A stretch of DNA of 64,000 nucleotides from Bradyrhizobium macuxiense (GCF_007993935.1 NZ_VITY01000012.1:62001-126000), one strand, 5' to 3'. Positions 45,187-54,477 are shown, numbered from the stretch's first letter. The notes: generated by a model from the sequence alone, not told the origin. Numbers and translations are program-made.

Positions 45187-46969
45187 TGACGACCTCCTTG
45201 TGGACGCGGATCTCCGCCGGCGTCCCCGCCGCCAGCGTGCGGCCGAGATTGAGCACGGTAACCTGGTGGCAGATGTCGAAGATCAGATCGGCATGATGCT
45301 CGACCAGCAGCACGCCGGTGCCGCGGCCGCAGACCGCCTTGATCAGGGTGGCGAGCCGCTCGATCTCATCATTGGAGAGACCGGCCGCGGGTTCGTCGAG
45401 CAGCAGGAAATCCGGATCGAGCATCAGCGCGCGTGCGATCTCGATGAAGCGCAGCTCGCTGTGCTGCAGACGGTCGGCGCGCACATCGGCGAGCGCCTCG
45501 AGGCCAACGACGCCGAGCAGCGCGCGAGCCTTCTCGGCCAACATACGCTCGTCGGCACCGTTACGCGGCAGCGCGAGCATTGCCTCGACGAAGTTGGCCC
45601 GGCCCTCGATCGAGCCGCCGATCATGACATTCTCCAGCACCGAGGCTTCGCCGATCACGCGCGGCGTCTGGAAGGTGCGCGCGATGCCGCTGGCTGCGCG
45701 CTTGACCGGCTGGCCCGCGGGCAACATCTCGTCGCCGAGGGTCATGGAGCCGGCCTTGGCGGCGTAATAGCCCGAGATCACGTTGAGCGTGGTGGTCTTG
45801 CCGCTGCCGTTCGGCCCGATCAGGCCGTGGATCTGGCCTGGAGCGACATCGAGGTCGAGGCCGTCGATCGCCTTCACATTGCCGAAGCTGAGCGCGATGC
45901 CGCGCAGCTGCAGCGTCTTGCCGCCGTCGCGCCGGCGCACGATGTCGGCAAGCGCGGCCGGGCGCGGCACGATGGCGCGGTTGCTGGCGAGCGGACGGCG
46001 GTTGCGGAAATCGAGCAGCGCCGCGATGCCGCCGGGCATCACCAGCACGATCAGGAGCAGCAGCACCGCGTAGAGGAAGGTCGACCACGCCGCCAGCGGC
46101 GCCGCGATCTCGGGCAGGATGGTCAGGATGATGGTGCCGAGCATCGGCCCGAGGATCGAACCGCGGCCGCCGATCAGGATCGCGATGAAGAACAGCACCG
46201 AGAGATCGAAGGTGAAGGCGTCGGGCGTGATGTAGGTCTGCAGCGTCGCGAACAACCCGCCGGCGATCGCCGCCAGCGCACCGGCAAACAGGAAGATCGC
46301 GATCAGCATGTTCGGCTTCGAGATGCCGCTGGCCTCAGCGGCGACCTCGGCGTCGCGCACCGCGATCAAAGCGCGGCCGAAGCGGCTGCGCGCGACATTG
46401 GCGCTCATCCAGGTCGTGAACGCGGCAAACGCGATGCAAAGGACGTAGAAGCCCCACGGCGTGTTGAACGGCGCCGGGAATTCCGGACCGGCGATACCGA
46501 TGCCGCCGCCGGTCACGCTCTGCCAGGCCAGCGCGATCTGGGTCACGATGGTCGCAAAGCCCAAGGTCGACATCGCGAAATAGAAGGTGCGCAGGCGCAA
46601 GGCCGGCAGACCGACGATCACGCCGAAAATCGCGCCGATCAGGCCTGCGACCGGCAGAGCGGCAAACACCGGAATGGCCGGCATCACATTGCCGGCGACC
46701 AGCACGCTGGTCGTGTAGGCGCCGAGCGTCAACAGCGCGACATAGCCGATCGCAAGGTGACCGGCAAAGCCGACCACAAGGTTGAGACCCGACACCAGCA
46801 CCCAGTAGATCGCCATCCGAGTGCAGATCAGCACCCAGTAATCATTGCTGACGAAGGGCAAGAGCACCGCCAGCACGAGAATGCCGAGGAACGGCAGGAT
46901 GTGCGGCAGCGCGGTGCGCCATGCACCGCTATCGGTTCGGGGCGGTGCGGCTGCGACCGAGGTCATCAC
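45167..46969 (-). CDS. LivM permease-LivG ATPase fusion
   Basis: A 600-residue chain joining two importer subunits. Residues about 1-330 form the LivM membrane domain (HLAIGYVALLTLGAYTTSVLVAGN and SRFGRALIAVRDAEVAAEASGI, the conserved coupling loop). About 350-600 is the LivG ATPase with Walker A GPNGSGKTT (near 381-389), LRFIEIARAL after a modified signature, and DEPAAGLSNDEI. The LSGGQ signature is replaced by LQHSELRFIEIARAL, an LQHSE variant that is uncommon in LivG. Fusions of these subunits are found in Bradyrhizobium. It overlaps livH by 4 bases. Confidence 0.92.
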   Translation of the reverse strand: MMTSVAAAPPRTDSGAWRTALPHILPFLGILVLAVLLPFVSNDYWVLICTRMAIYWVLVSGLNLVVGFAGHLAIGYVALLTLGAYTTSVLVAGNVMPAIPVFAALPVAGLIGAIFGVIVGLPALRLRTFYFAMSTLGFATIVTQIALAWQSVTGGGIGIAGPEFPAPFNTPWGFYVLCIAFAAFTTWMSANVARSRFGRALIAVRDAEVAAEASGISKPNMLIAIFLFAGALAAIAGGLFATLQTYITPDAFTFDLSVLFFIAILIGGRGSILGPMLGTIILTILPEIAAPLAAWSTFLYAVLLLLIVLVMPGGIAALLDFRNRRPLASNRAIVPRPAALADIVRRRDGGKTLQLRGIALSFGNVKAIDGLDLDVAPGQIHGLIGPNGSGKTTTLNVISGYYAAKAGSMTLGDEMLPAGQPVKRAASGIARTFQTPRVIGEASVLENVMIGGSIEGRANFVEAMLALPRNGADERMLAEKARALLGVVGLEALADVRADRLQHSELRFIEIARALMLDPDFLLLDEPAAGLSNDEIERLATLIKAVCGRGTGVLLVEHHADLIFDICHQVTVLNLGRTLAAGTPAEIRVHKEVVSAYLGG

Positions 46970-47823
46970 ACCCTCCGCGCGGTCGAGGCGCCGAACAGCC
47001 CCTGGGGAGCTGCGAGCAGCACCACGATGAACAGCGTGAACACCGCGACCGAGGAGAAGATGCCGCCGACCAGGAAGTTCGCCGCCTGCTGGAACAGGCC
47101 GAGCGCCAGCCCGCCGATGATCGCGCCCCGGTTGTTGCCGAGCCCGCCGAGCGCGACCGGCACGAAGCCGTAGAAATTCAGCAACGCGCCGTTGGCGAAA
47201 AAGGCCAGCAGCAACTGCCCGCCGGAAAATCCGGCGATGCCGCCGACCATTCCGGCGAGCGCGTAGCTCGCGACGCGCAGATTGCGCTCCGGCAGGCCGA
47301 GCGCCCGTGCCGCGAAATTGTCCTCCGCGATCGCGAGGAACGCGCGGCCGACCAGGGTGCGGCGGTAGAGATATTCGAGGCCAATGATGGTGATGGCGCA
47401 GGCCACCACCGGCAGCCAGAATTTCTCATCGAGCACGCCCTCGCCGAATCCTGCGATGCGCGGGAACGGCTGCGGCTCGGTGCCCCATTTGATCGCCGTG
47501 ATTTGCTGGATCATCAACGCGACCGCCAAGGTCGAGAGCACGTAGAGATGCTGGTCGAGGCTTTTGAGCACGGGCCGCACCGCGACGAATTCGGTGATGA
47601 TGCCGATCACCGCGCAACAGAGCAGCGTCAGCACGAAGCCGACAGCGATCGGCAAGCCGAGCTTCAGCGTAAACATCGAGCCGAACACGCCGCCGAGCAT
47701 CGCAAGCTGGCCGGCGGTGAAGCTCATCACCCGCGAGGTCGAGAACATCGTGTTGTAGGTGACGCCGACCAGCGCGTAGATCGCGCCCGCCGCGAGACCG
47801 GATGCAAGGATCGAGGCCAGCAT
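46966..47823 (-). CDS. livH: branched-chain amino acid-type ABC permease (LivH)
   Basis: A 285-residue permease with about eight helices. GLAAGAIYALVGVTYNTMFSTSRVMSFTAGQLAMLGG is the LivH N-terminus, and GRAFLAIAEDNFAARALGLPERNLRVASYALAG is the conserved loop that contacts the ATPases. It lies 19 bases after the binding-protein gene and couples to the LivMG fusion by a 4-base overlap. Confidence 0.93.
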   Translation of the reverse strand: MLASILASGLAAGAIYALVGVTYNTMFSTSRVMSFTAGQLAMLGGVFGSMFTLKLGLPIAVGFVLTLLCCAVIGIITEFVAVRPVLKSLDQHLYVLSTLAVALMIQQITAIKWGTEPQPFPRIAGFGEGVLDEKFWLPVVACAITIIGLEYLYRRTLVGRAFLAIAEDNFAARALGLPERNLRVASYALAGMVGGIAGFSGGQLLLAFFANGALLNFYGFVPVALGGLGNNRGAIIGGLALGLFQQAANFLVGGIFSSVAVFTLFIVVLLAAPQGLFGASTARRV

Positions 47824-47842
47824 CGGCTGCGCCCTCGCCCTG

Positions 47843-49039
47843 CTATGTGTAGCCCGGCGCCAGCGCGAAGGTGCCGTTCTTGGCGGTCGAGGATTCCGAC
47901 ATCACGATCTCTTCGGTCAGATAGCCGTTATGCTCGGTCGGTGAGAAGCGGTAATTGCCGAAATAGCCGGGATAGGTCGACAACGAATTCCAGTACTTGA
48001 TGATCCCGGCGCCGTCGGTCGAGCCGCTTTCCGCGACCGCCTTGGCGATCAGCTCGATGCAATCGATGCCGCCCGCGACCCACCACAGCAGCGTATCGTT
48101 CAGCGCGACATTGGCCTTGGTCAGTCGCGCGACCAGATCCTCGCTCTTCGGCGGCAGCTTGCCGGCGCTGTCATAGCTGCAGCTCTTGTAGCCGATCGCA
48201 TAGACCTTCTTCCAGTTCTCCGGCTTGGCGACCAGGCTTGCGAGCTCGCCCGACGCCATCGAGGGGTGGCCGACGAAGGGAACGTCCCAGTTCATCGTGG
48301 CGCGGGTGTTGAACATCCGCGCCTCCATGCCGGTCGAGACGCTCCACACCACGATCGCCTCGGCGCCGGCGTTCTTGGCGCGCAGCATGTCCGGCGTCAT
48401 GTCGGGCTGCGTGGCGTCGATATTGGCCTGATAGACCACCTCGGCGCCGTCCTTCTTGAATGCCGCGACCGAGGCGCCGACCGCGGTGACGCCATAGCCG
48501 GTGGTGTCGCCGATCACCGCGACCTTCTTCACCTTGAGGATCTTGAGGCAATAATTGCGCACCGCATCGTCCCATTGGTTGTTCGACGGCGCGATGCGGA
48601 ACGCGTTGGGGTACTTCACCGGATCGATCAGGGTCTCGACCACGCAGGGGTGCAGGTCCGGCATCTTGGCACGCGCCATGATCGGCGTCGTCGCCAGCGC
48701 CTCGCCCGAATTGAGCGGCCCCCAGATCGCGTGAACCTTGGCCTGGCTGATCAGCTCCTGGGTGGCGTTGACCGCCTTGGTCGGATCGCCCTGGGTGTCG
48801 CGCATGACCAGCTCGATCTTGCGGCCCTTGCCCCCTCCGGCGCCGTTGATGGCATCGACGGCAAAGTTGACGCCGCGGTTGAAGCCGACGGTCGGCGCCG
48901 AGCTCGGGCCGGTGATCGCCGCGAGGCAGCCGATCTTGATCGGTTCCGATTGTGCGATCGCAGGGGCCGGGAAGGAGAAAGATGCGGCGCCCAGTGCGCC
49001 GGCGCTGCCCAATAATACGTCACGGCGAGACATGGCCAT
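47843..49039 (-). CDS. Liv-type ABC substrate-binding protein
   Basis: A 398-residue periplasmic receptor of the LivJ/K-type Peripla_BP_6 family. The N-terminus MAMSRRDVLLGSAGALGAAS is a Tat-type signal (SRRDVLL). The mature domain has EPIKIGCLAAITGPSSAPTVGFNRGVNFAVDAINGAGG. The start at 49039 has GGAG 8 bases upstream; an earlier in-frame start at 49048 overlaps that site. It is the first gene of the Liv operon. The bound ligand is unknown; amides or aromatic carboxylates are possible. Confidence 0.88.
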   Translation of the reverse strand: MAMSRRDVLLGSAGALGAASFSFPAPAIAQSEPIKIGCLAAITGPSSAPTVGFNRGVNFAVDAINGAGGGKGRKIELVMRDTQGDPTKAVNATQELISQAKVHAIWGPLNSGEALATTPIMARAKMPDLHPCVVETLIDPVKYPNAFRIAPSNNQWDDAVRNYCLKILKVKKVAVIGDTTGYGVTAVGASVAAFKKDGAEVVYQANIDATQPDMTPDMLRAKNAGAEAIVVWSVSTGMEARMFNTRATMNWDVPFVGHPSMASGELASLVAKPENWKKVYAIGYKSCSYDSAGKLPPKSEDLVARLTKANVALNDTLLWWVAGGIDCIELIAKAVAESGSTDGAGIIKYWNSLSTYPGYFGNYRFSPTEHNGYLTEEIVMSESSTAKNGTFALAPGYT

Positions 49040-49201
49040 GTGATGCACTCCCTGTTTCCCTCTCGGCGCCCGTCGTTTGTTGCGCGACGTCCGTTGATTA
49101 CTTGACCGCGCGCTCAGCGGCCGCGGTTTGCAAAATCGAGTTTGGGCTGCATGCGAAGCTCTTGTCCAGCCCCGCGGACGGCATTGCGCCTTGTCGAACT
49201 T

Positions 49202-50185
49202 TCATAGCCGCGGCCGCCGCGTCCAGTGCTCGGCATTGACGGCGCCGACAGGCACCTCGCCGGCGACGATCTTCGCCACCTGGCGCACGGTCTCCGAGGA
49301 CTGATGCTCGATCGCCTGCGGCGTCAGGCCGCCGACGTGCGGCGTTGCGATCACATTGTGCAGCTTCGCAAGCTCCGGCGTCGGCATCTGGTCGGGCGCC
49401 CGGCCGACATCCATCGCCGCCCCCGCGATGCGGCCGTCACGCAGCGCCTCCGCCAGCGCCGCCTCGTCGACGAGATTGCCACGCGACAGGTTGATGAAGA
49501 ACGCATGCTTCTGCATCCGCGCCAATGCGGCCCGCCCGATCAGGTTCTCGGTCTGCGCGTTGGCGATCGCGAGGCAGACGACGTAATCGGCGCGCGCCAG
49601 CAGGTCGTCGAGCGAAAGATGCGCGATCGCCGCGTCATCGATCGCTGCGAAGGGATCGGCGACCAGCACGTTCATGCCGAGCGCCTTGGCGATGCCGGCC
49701 AGATAGCGCCCGATGCTGCCATAACCGATGATGCCGATCGTGCTGCCCGCAAGCTGCCGGCCCATCACGACCTCGGGCGCCCTGCCCGCGTGATAGTCGG
49801 CTGTCGCGCGGGAGACGCCGCGCGACAGGTCGACCATGAAGCCGAGCGCGAGCTCGGCGACCGACTGAATGAAGCCGGCGCTCGCCTGCGTCACCAGCAC
49901 GCCGGCTGCAGATGCCGCCGCAACGTCGATATTGCGGATATCGACCGCACAGCGCACGAAGGCACGCAGCCTGGGTAACCGCGGAAAAATCTCGCCGGGT
50001 CCTTGGGTCATGCGATCGGCGACGATGATGTCGACATCGGCCGCGGCCTCGATCAATGACGAGGCGTCGAGCGCCTCGTCACCTTCATGCAGCCTGACGT
50101 CGGCGACCGCGCGCAGGCCGTTCAGGCTGCGCTCGCCATAATAGTCCCGGCGCATCTGCGGCGTATGAGCGAGCAGCACCTTCAC
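49202..50185 (-). CDS. D-2-hydroxyacid dehydrogenase (NAD-dependent)
   Basis: A 327-residue protein of the SerA/D-lactate dehydrogenase superfamily. The NAD-binding motif GIIGYGSIGRYLAGIAKALGM lies mid-protein. The catalytic Arg is in FINLSRGNLVDEAAL, and the substrate-side His in TPHVGGLTPQA. The start is GTG at 50185, with GGGGAGG about 5 bases before; there is a very long read-through frame upstream that is antisense and out of frame with the DctQM gene. It lies 11 bases from the dctQM stop, so it is in the TRAP operon and may oxidise the imported hydroxyacid. Confidence 0.92.
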   Translation of the reverse strand: MKVLLAHTPQMRRDYYGERSLNGLRAVADVRLHEGDEALDASSLIEAAADVDIIVADRMTQGPGEIFPRLPRLRAFVRCAVDIRNIDVAAASAAGVLVTQASAGFIQSVAELALGFMVDLSRGVSRATADYHAGRAPEVVMGRQLAGSTIGIIGYGSIGRYLAGIAKALGMNVLVADPFAAIDDAAIAHLSLDDLLARADYVVCLAIANAQTENLIGRAALARMQKHAFFINLSRGNLVDEAALAEALRDGRIAGAAMDVGRAPDQMPTPELAKLHNVIATPHVGGLTPQAIEHQSSETVRQVAKIVAGEVPVGAVNAEHWTRRPRL

Positions 50186-50196
50186 GATCGCCTCCC

Positions 50197-52053
50197 CTAA
50201 TAGCCGAGCGCATGCGGCAGCGCCGTGCTGATCGCCGGCACGAAGGCGATCACCAGCAGGCACAACAACAGCAGGCCGAGATACCCCGCGATCGGCTTGA
50301 TGGTCTGCTCGATCGGCACATTGCCGATCAGGCAGGCGCCGTAGAGCCCAAGACCAAGCGGTGGTGCAAAGAGACCGAGCCCCATCGCGATGACCAGCAC
50401 AACACCGAAATGCAGGGGATCGATGCCGAGCTTGACCGCGACCGGCAGCAGCAACGGGCCGAAGATGATCAGCGCCGCGGCACCTTCCAGCACCGAGCCC
50501 ATCACCACCAGCACCAGGATCGACAGCAGCATGAACAGCCAGACGCCGTGGCTGCCCGAGATCGCCAGCATGAGCTCGCCGACCGCGTGCGGCACCTGCT
50601 GCAGCGTCAGGATGAAGGCCAGCGATTGCGCGGCGGCGACGATGAACAGCACCAGCCCCGAGCGAACCGCCGATTGCACGAAGCAGTGCGCGAGGCTCTT
50701 CACGCCGAGCTCGCGAAACAAGAGGCTGCCGACGGCAATCGCGTACACCGCGGCAAAGGCCGAGATCTCGGTTGCGGTGGCGAAGCCGCTCTTGAAGCCG
50801 AAGAAGATCATGAAGATCAACCCGAACGAGGCGATCGCGCCGGTCCACAGGCCCGAGACCGCGGCGCGCGGCTCGGCTTCCACGTTCGCGGCCGGGCGCT
50901 TGCCGAAGATGATCGACACCGCGATCAGCGCCAGCGCCATCAGCGCAGCCGGCAGCATTCCGGCGACGAACAGGCCGCCGATCGACAGATTGGCGACGAA
51001 GCCGAGAATGATCAGGTTGATGCAGGGCGGAATGGTTTCCGCCATGACAGCAGAGGCGGCGAGCAGCGCCACGGCGCCGCCTGGATTCTGCCGCGAGCGG
51101 CGCGCCGCCGGGATCAGCACCGAGCCGACCGCTGCGACGTCGGCCATCTTGGAGCCGGAGATGCCGGAGAACAGCACCATCGACATCACCATCACGACGT
51201 TGAGCCCGCCGCGCATCCGCCCGACCGCGCGCTGCAACAGCTCGATCAGCCGCACCGACATGCCGTTGGCTTCCATCAGGTAGCCGACCAGGATGAAAAA
51301 CGGGATCGCCAGCAGCACGAAATTGTCGATGCCGCGCGCCATCTGCTGCGCGAAGATCACGCCGGGCAGCGTGCCCTCGACCCAGATGAAGATCAATGCC
51401 GCGAGCGCCAGGGCAAAGCCGATCGGCAGTCCGCCGAACAAAGTGAGGAAGAAGCCGATCAGCATCAGCGTTTGCGACGACGGCACCGATGACGGTGCAA
51501 GCGCATCCCAGGCGAGATAGAGACCGGCGATGACGGCCGTCACGACGATTCCTGCCACCATGTCGCGCAGCGGGCGGCCACACAATGTCTCGAAGGCGAA
51601 GATCGTCATGAACGTCGCGCCGACGCCCATCGGATAGAACGTCCACTCCAGCGGCAGGCCGGAGCCCGAAGTCTGCCCGGTGGTCAGCCAGCCCATCTTG
51701 ATGGCGTTGAACGCGACGGTGCCGGCAATGATGGTAACGAGCAGCGCGCCGACCGCGTCGACAACCCGCCGCACGCCCGGCGGCAGCATGTTGACGAAGA
51801 AGGCGACGCCGAGATTCTCGCTGCGTGCGAGCGCGCTCGCGGCGCCGAAGAAGCTCGACCCGACCATCAGGCCGCGGGCGACGTCGTCGGACCATTCGAC
51901 CGGCGCATTGAACAGGAAGCGGGCCAGCACCGAGACGCAGACCACCACGAGGTCCGCGGCGAGCAGGATCGCGGCGATCGCATCACTGATGGCGAGCAGC
52001 GGCGCCGTGATCCGATCCGTGCTGCTTCTCGTCGCAATCGCGGCGACCGACAT
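50197..52053 (-). CDS. TRAP transporter fused small/large permease (DctQM)
   Basis: A 618-residue membrane protein. The first ~170 residues have four helices of the DctQ type (VEWSDDVARGLMVGSSFFGAASALARSENLGVAFF). The rest is a DctM large permease (LMLIGFFLTLFGGLPIGFALALAALIFIWVEG and SGISGSKMADVAAVGSVLIPAARR). It imports an organic acid with sodium. It starts 9 bases after dctP and is followed 11 bases later by the dehydrogenase gene. Confidence 0.93.
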   Translation of the reverse strand: MSVAAIATRSSTDRITAPLLAISDAIAAILLAADLVVVCVSVLARFLFNAPVEWSDDVARGLMVGSSFFGAASALARSENLGVAFFVNMLPPGVRRVVDAVGALLVTIIAGTVAFNAIKMGWLTTGQTSGSGLPLEWTFYPMGVGATFMTIFAFETLCGRPLRDMVAGIVVTAVIAGLYLAWDALAPSSVPSSQTLMLIGFFLTLFGGLPIGFALALAALIFIWVEGTLPGVIFAQQMARGIDNFVLLAIPFFILVGYLMEANGMSVRLIELLQRAVGRMRGGLNVVMVMSMVLFSGISGSKMADVAAVGSVLIPAARRSRQNPGGAVALLAASAVMAETIPPCINLIILGFVANLSIGGLFVAGMLPAALMALALIAVSIIFGKRPAANVEAEPRAAVSGLWTGAIASFGLIFMIFFGFKSGFATATEISAFAAVYAIAVGSLLFRELGVKSLAHCFVQSAVRSGLVLFIVAAAQSLAFILTLQQVPHAVGELMLAISGSHGVWLFMLLSILVLVVMGSVLEGAAALIIFGPLLLPVAVKLGIDPLHFGVVLVIAMGLGLFAPPLGLGLYGACLIGNVPIEQTIKPIAGYLGLLLLCLLVIAFVPAISTALPHALGY

Positions 52054-52062
52054 GCGCCGACC

Positions 52063-53094
52063 TCAGGCCTGGGTGGCGCGGATCAGATCGACGACGGCCT
52101 TGGCCTCGGGCCGCGCCTTGATGAAATTGTCGGTCTGCGGCAGCACGCGCTTGCGGAACGCCTCCTTGTCGCACTCGACCACCGTGATGCCCTTCTCCAC
52201 CAAGCTCGCCAATGCCTCCTTCTCCACCGCGAGCCCATGCGCGCGGGTGTCGGTCGCGGCCGTCTTCGCCGCATCAAGGAAGCCGTCGCGCAGCTTGGGG
52301 GCCATGCGATTGAAGGTGGTGTCGCTGAAATAGACCGCGAGCGGCGAGAAGATATGCTGGGTCAGCGCGTAGTGCTTCGCGGTCTCGTAGAACTTGCTGG
52401 CCATGATGGTCGGCGGATCGTGCTCGAGGCCGTCGAGCACGCCGGCCTGCAGCGCCGTGTAGATCTCGCCGAATGCCAGCGGCGTCGCCGCGGCCCCCAT
52501 CAGCCGCAGGCATTCGGTGATGATCGGATTCGGCAGCGTGCGGATCTTCAGACCGGCGAGATCCTCCGGCGTCTTCACCGGCTTCTTCGCCAGCACGCTG
52601 CGTGCGCCGAAATTATAGGCCCAGGCGATGATGTGGATGCCGGCGCCCTTGAGCAGCGCATCCTCGATCGGCTTCGCCGCGCCGGCGTCGAACGCCTTGG
52701 TTTGCTGCTGGTAACTGGTGAAGAGGTAGCCGAGGTCGAACGTTCCGACCAGCGGCACGAGGTTGGCAGAGATCGACGAGCCCGAGACCATCAGGTCGAT
52801 CACCCCGAGCTTCACCGAGTTGATGACGTCGATCTCCTGACCGAGCTGGTTGTCGGGGAAGAAGGTGACCTCGATCTGCTCGCCGAGCCCGTTCGCCTTC
52901 AGGCTCTTGACCAGGTTGTCGTAGTAGACCCGGCCGTTGGCGTATTTGGGGTCGTTCGGAAGCGACGACGAGCACCGCATCTTCATGGCCGCGGCCTCGG
53001 CGCGGCCGATGATGGCCGGCGCGGCGGCGAGCCACGCTGCGGCAGCGGCCGACGACCGCAATGCAATACGGCGGCTCACGCGCATCGACGTCAT
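52063..53094 (-). CDS. dctP: TRAP transporter substrate-binding protein (DctP)
   Basis: A 343-residue periplasmic receptor. The N-terminus has a twin-Arg-like SRRIALRSSAAAAAWLAAAPAI signal. GLKIRTLPNPIITECLRLMGAAATPLAFGEIYTALQAGVLDG is the TRAP solute-binding core, with the Arg that clamps the carboxylate. It leads the TRAP operon. GGAG lies 7 bases before the ATG at 53094. The ligand is probably a sugar acid or hydroxyacid, as suggested by the dehydrogenase gene in the operon. Confidence 0.92.
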   Translation of the reverse strand: MTSMRVSRRIALRSSAAAAAWLAAAPAIIGRAEAAAMKMRCSSSLPNDPKYANGRVYYDNLVKSLKANGLGEQIEVTFFPDNQLGQEIDVINSVKLGVIDLMVSGSSISANLVPLVGTFDLGYLFTSYQQQTKAFDAGAAKPIEDALLKGAGIHIIAWAYNFGARSVLAKKPVKTPEDLAGLKIRTLPNPIITECLRLMGAAATPLAFGEIYTALQAGVLDGLEHDPPTIMASKFYETAKHYALTQHIFSPLAVYFSDTTFNRMAPKLRDGFLDAAKTAATDTRAHGLAVEKEALASLVEKGITVVECDKEAFRKRVLPQTDNFIKARPEAKAVVDLIRATQA

Positions 53095-53163
53095 GGTGGC
53101 GCTCCTCTCCAGGAACGGATCGTTGTTGTGGCCGCGACGCTGGCTGGCGCGAGCTTGGCAGAC

Positions 53164-53188
53164 CATTTGTCATAATGTATGACAAATG
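53164..53188. promoter_or_regulatory. perfect 25-base palindrome, probable GntR/FadR operator
   Basis: CATTTGTCATA-ATG-TATGACAAATG, 11-base arms without mismatch. It is 69 bases upstream of the dctP start and 64 before the regulator start. The TTGTCATA...TATGACAA core is of a type bound by FadR-subfamily regulators, here inferred to be the adjacent gene product. Confidence 0.8.
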
Positions 53189-53252
53189 AAATGCGGTTGC
53201 GCAAGAGCGCGGCTCCGCGGCGGCGCAGACAGCAACCCCAGCGAGGCATCCG

Positions 53253-53999
53253 ATGTTCCAGACATCCAACGCATTGCGCCGGAGCGTGCACAGCCAGGTC
53301 ACCGACCGGGTCGGCAGCAGCATCGTGCGCGGCGAGATCGGCGTCGGCGAGACGCTACCGCCGGAGATGCAGATCTGCGAGATGATGGACGTCAGCCGCA
53401 CGGTGGTGCGCGAGGCGATCCGCACCCTCACCGGCAAGGGCCTGATCGAGTCGCGGCCGAAGAGCGGCACACGGGTGCGGCCGCCGGAGCAATGGAACCA
53501 GCTCGATCCCGACGTGCTGCGCTGGCACCTCGAGAGCGCGGAGATCGATCGCTATCTGGCCAAACTGTTCCAGCTGCGCTCCGCGGTCGAGCCCGCAGCC
53601 GCGGCGCTGGCAGCGACCCATGCCGCGGAAGACGACATCGCCCGCATCCGCGCCGGATGCGACGGCATGGACGCGGCCAAGACCAATGAGGACTTCGTCG
53701 CCGCCGACATCGCGTTCCACCAGGCGATCTATTTCGCGACCCGCAACGAGTTCTTCTGGCCGATCGCCCAGATGTTCGAGATCACCCTGCGCCAGAGTTT
53801 TACGATCGCCGCAACCGGCTCGCACCGCCCGCGCGCGCTGATCGAGCACCGCGCGGTGCTGGATGCGATCGTCGCCGGCGATGCGGAGGCGGCGCGCGCA
53901 GCGACGGTGGTGCTGCTGGCGCATTCCGCCCACGATCTGGTGCGGATTCGGGGGCGGGAGTTCGAGACGACATCGGAGCGTCCCGGCCGCAAGCGGTAG
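53253..53999 (+). CDS. GntR-family regulator, FadR subfamily
   Basis: A 248-residue regulator. The winged HTH comprises GETLPPEMQICEMMDVSRTVVREAIRTLTGKGLIESRPKSGTRV (about 32-75). The FCD ligand domain (about 95-235) carries the conserved Asp/His metal-site pattern, including DIAFHQAIYFATRN and EHRAVLDAIVAGD. It is divergent from the TRAP operon and probably represses it until the transported acid is present. Confidence 0.92.
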   Translation: MFQTSNALRRSVHSQVTDRVGSSIVRGEIGVGETLPPEMQICEMMDVSRTVVREAIRTLTGKGLIESRPKSGTRVRPPEQWNQLDPDVLRWHLESAEIDRYLAKLFQLRSAVEPAAAALAATHAAEDDIARIRAGCDGMDAAKTNEDFVAADIAFHQAIYFATRNEFFWPIAQMFEITLRQSFTIAATGSHRPRALIEHRAVLDAIVAGDAEAARAATVVLLAHSAHDLVRIRGREFETTSERPGRKR

Positions 54000-54022
54000 T
54001 GAACGCACGCGTCTCTCCACAA

Positions 54023-54146
54023 CGTCGTCCCGGCGAAAGCCGGGACCCATACGCCGTGGCGGATGTTGCCGGAGGGACTCGTCGTTCCAGCATCGCGCAA
54101 CTAGCAGCATTCGTGGTTATGGGTCCCGGCCTGCGCCGGGACGACG
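54023..54146. repeat. 124-base palindromic repeat, CGTCCC...GGGACGACG family, copy 2
   Basis: A second copy of the element at 22264-22386. End hairpins are CCCGGCGAAAGCCGGG and CCCGGCCTGCGCCGGG. Internal words GGGACTCGTCGTTC, ATCGCGCAAC and GTGGTTATGGGTCCC are common to both. It lies between the GntR gene and the cupin gene. Confidence 0.88.
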
Positions 54147-54192
54147 GCTGTGGTGTGGACGGAGCTTCACACTGGACCGCGTCATTAGCTCT

Positions 54193-54477
54193 TCAGGACC
54201 TGCCCCCAGAGAACTTCCGGCCGACCAGGACGTGTGCGCCCTCGGCCTCGATCCACTCATCGTGCAATTCGCCCTCGGCAACGGAAAAAACTTGCCCGGA
54301 ACGATAGACAACGGGTTCGCCGGTTTGCCTGACGACAAAGGTTCCGGAGATCACCAGGCCGCGGATCTCGAAATGGTGCCGGTGCCGCCCCTTGCCGGGG
54401 CGCGGATCAAGCTTCTGATACTCGATTTCCTGGAAACCGTCGGTCTTCAATTGCCTTTCGAAATCGTGCTCGTTCAT
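54193..54477 (-). CDS. small cupin-domain protein
   Basis: A 94-residue single cupin. GRHRHHFEIRGLVISGTFVV contains a His cluster like the first cupin motif; VFSVAEGELHDEWIEAEGAHVLVG gives the second motif with H and E. A metal-binding or sensing role is likely. The start at 54477 (MNEHDFERQL) fits a compact cupin. The gene stands alone, convergent with the GntR gene. Confidence 0.78.
   Translation of the reverse strand: MNEHDFERQLKTDGFQEIEYQKLDPRPGKGRHRHHFEIRGLVISGTFVVRQTGEPVVYRSGQVFSVAEGELHDEWIEAEGAHVLVGRKFSGGRS

Noticed and set aside
45155..47173. 672-residue plus-strand frame opposite the Liv genes
   Set aside because: It is rich in Arg, Asp, His and Gln, typical of antisense frames in high-GC DNA. 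The Liv genes on the other strand are complete.
49202..51895. 897-residue minus-strand frame covering the 2-hydroxyacid dehydrogenase and half of DctQM
   Set aside because: Only the last 327 residues have a protein family pattern. The upstream part is Arg/Gly/Ala-rich shadow of the DctQM frame, and a GTG with a strong ribosome site marks the true start at 50185.
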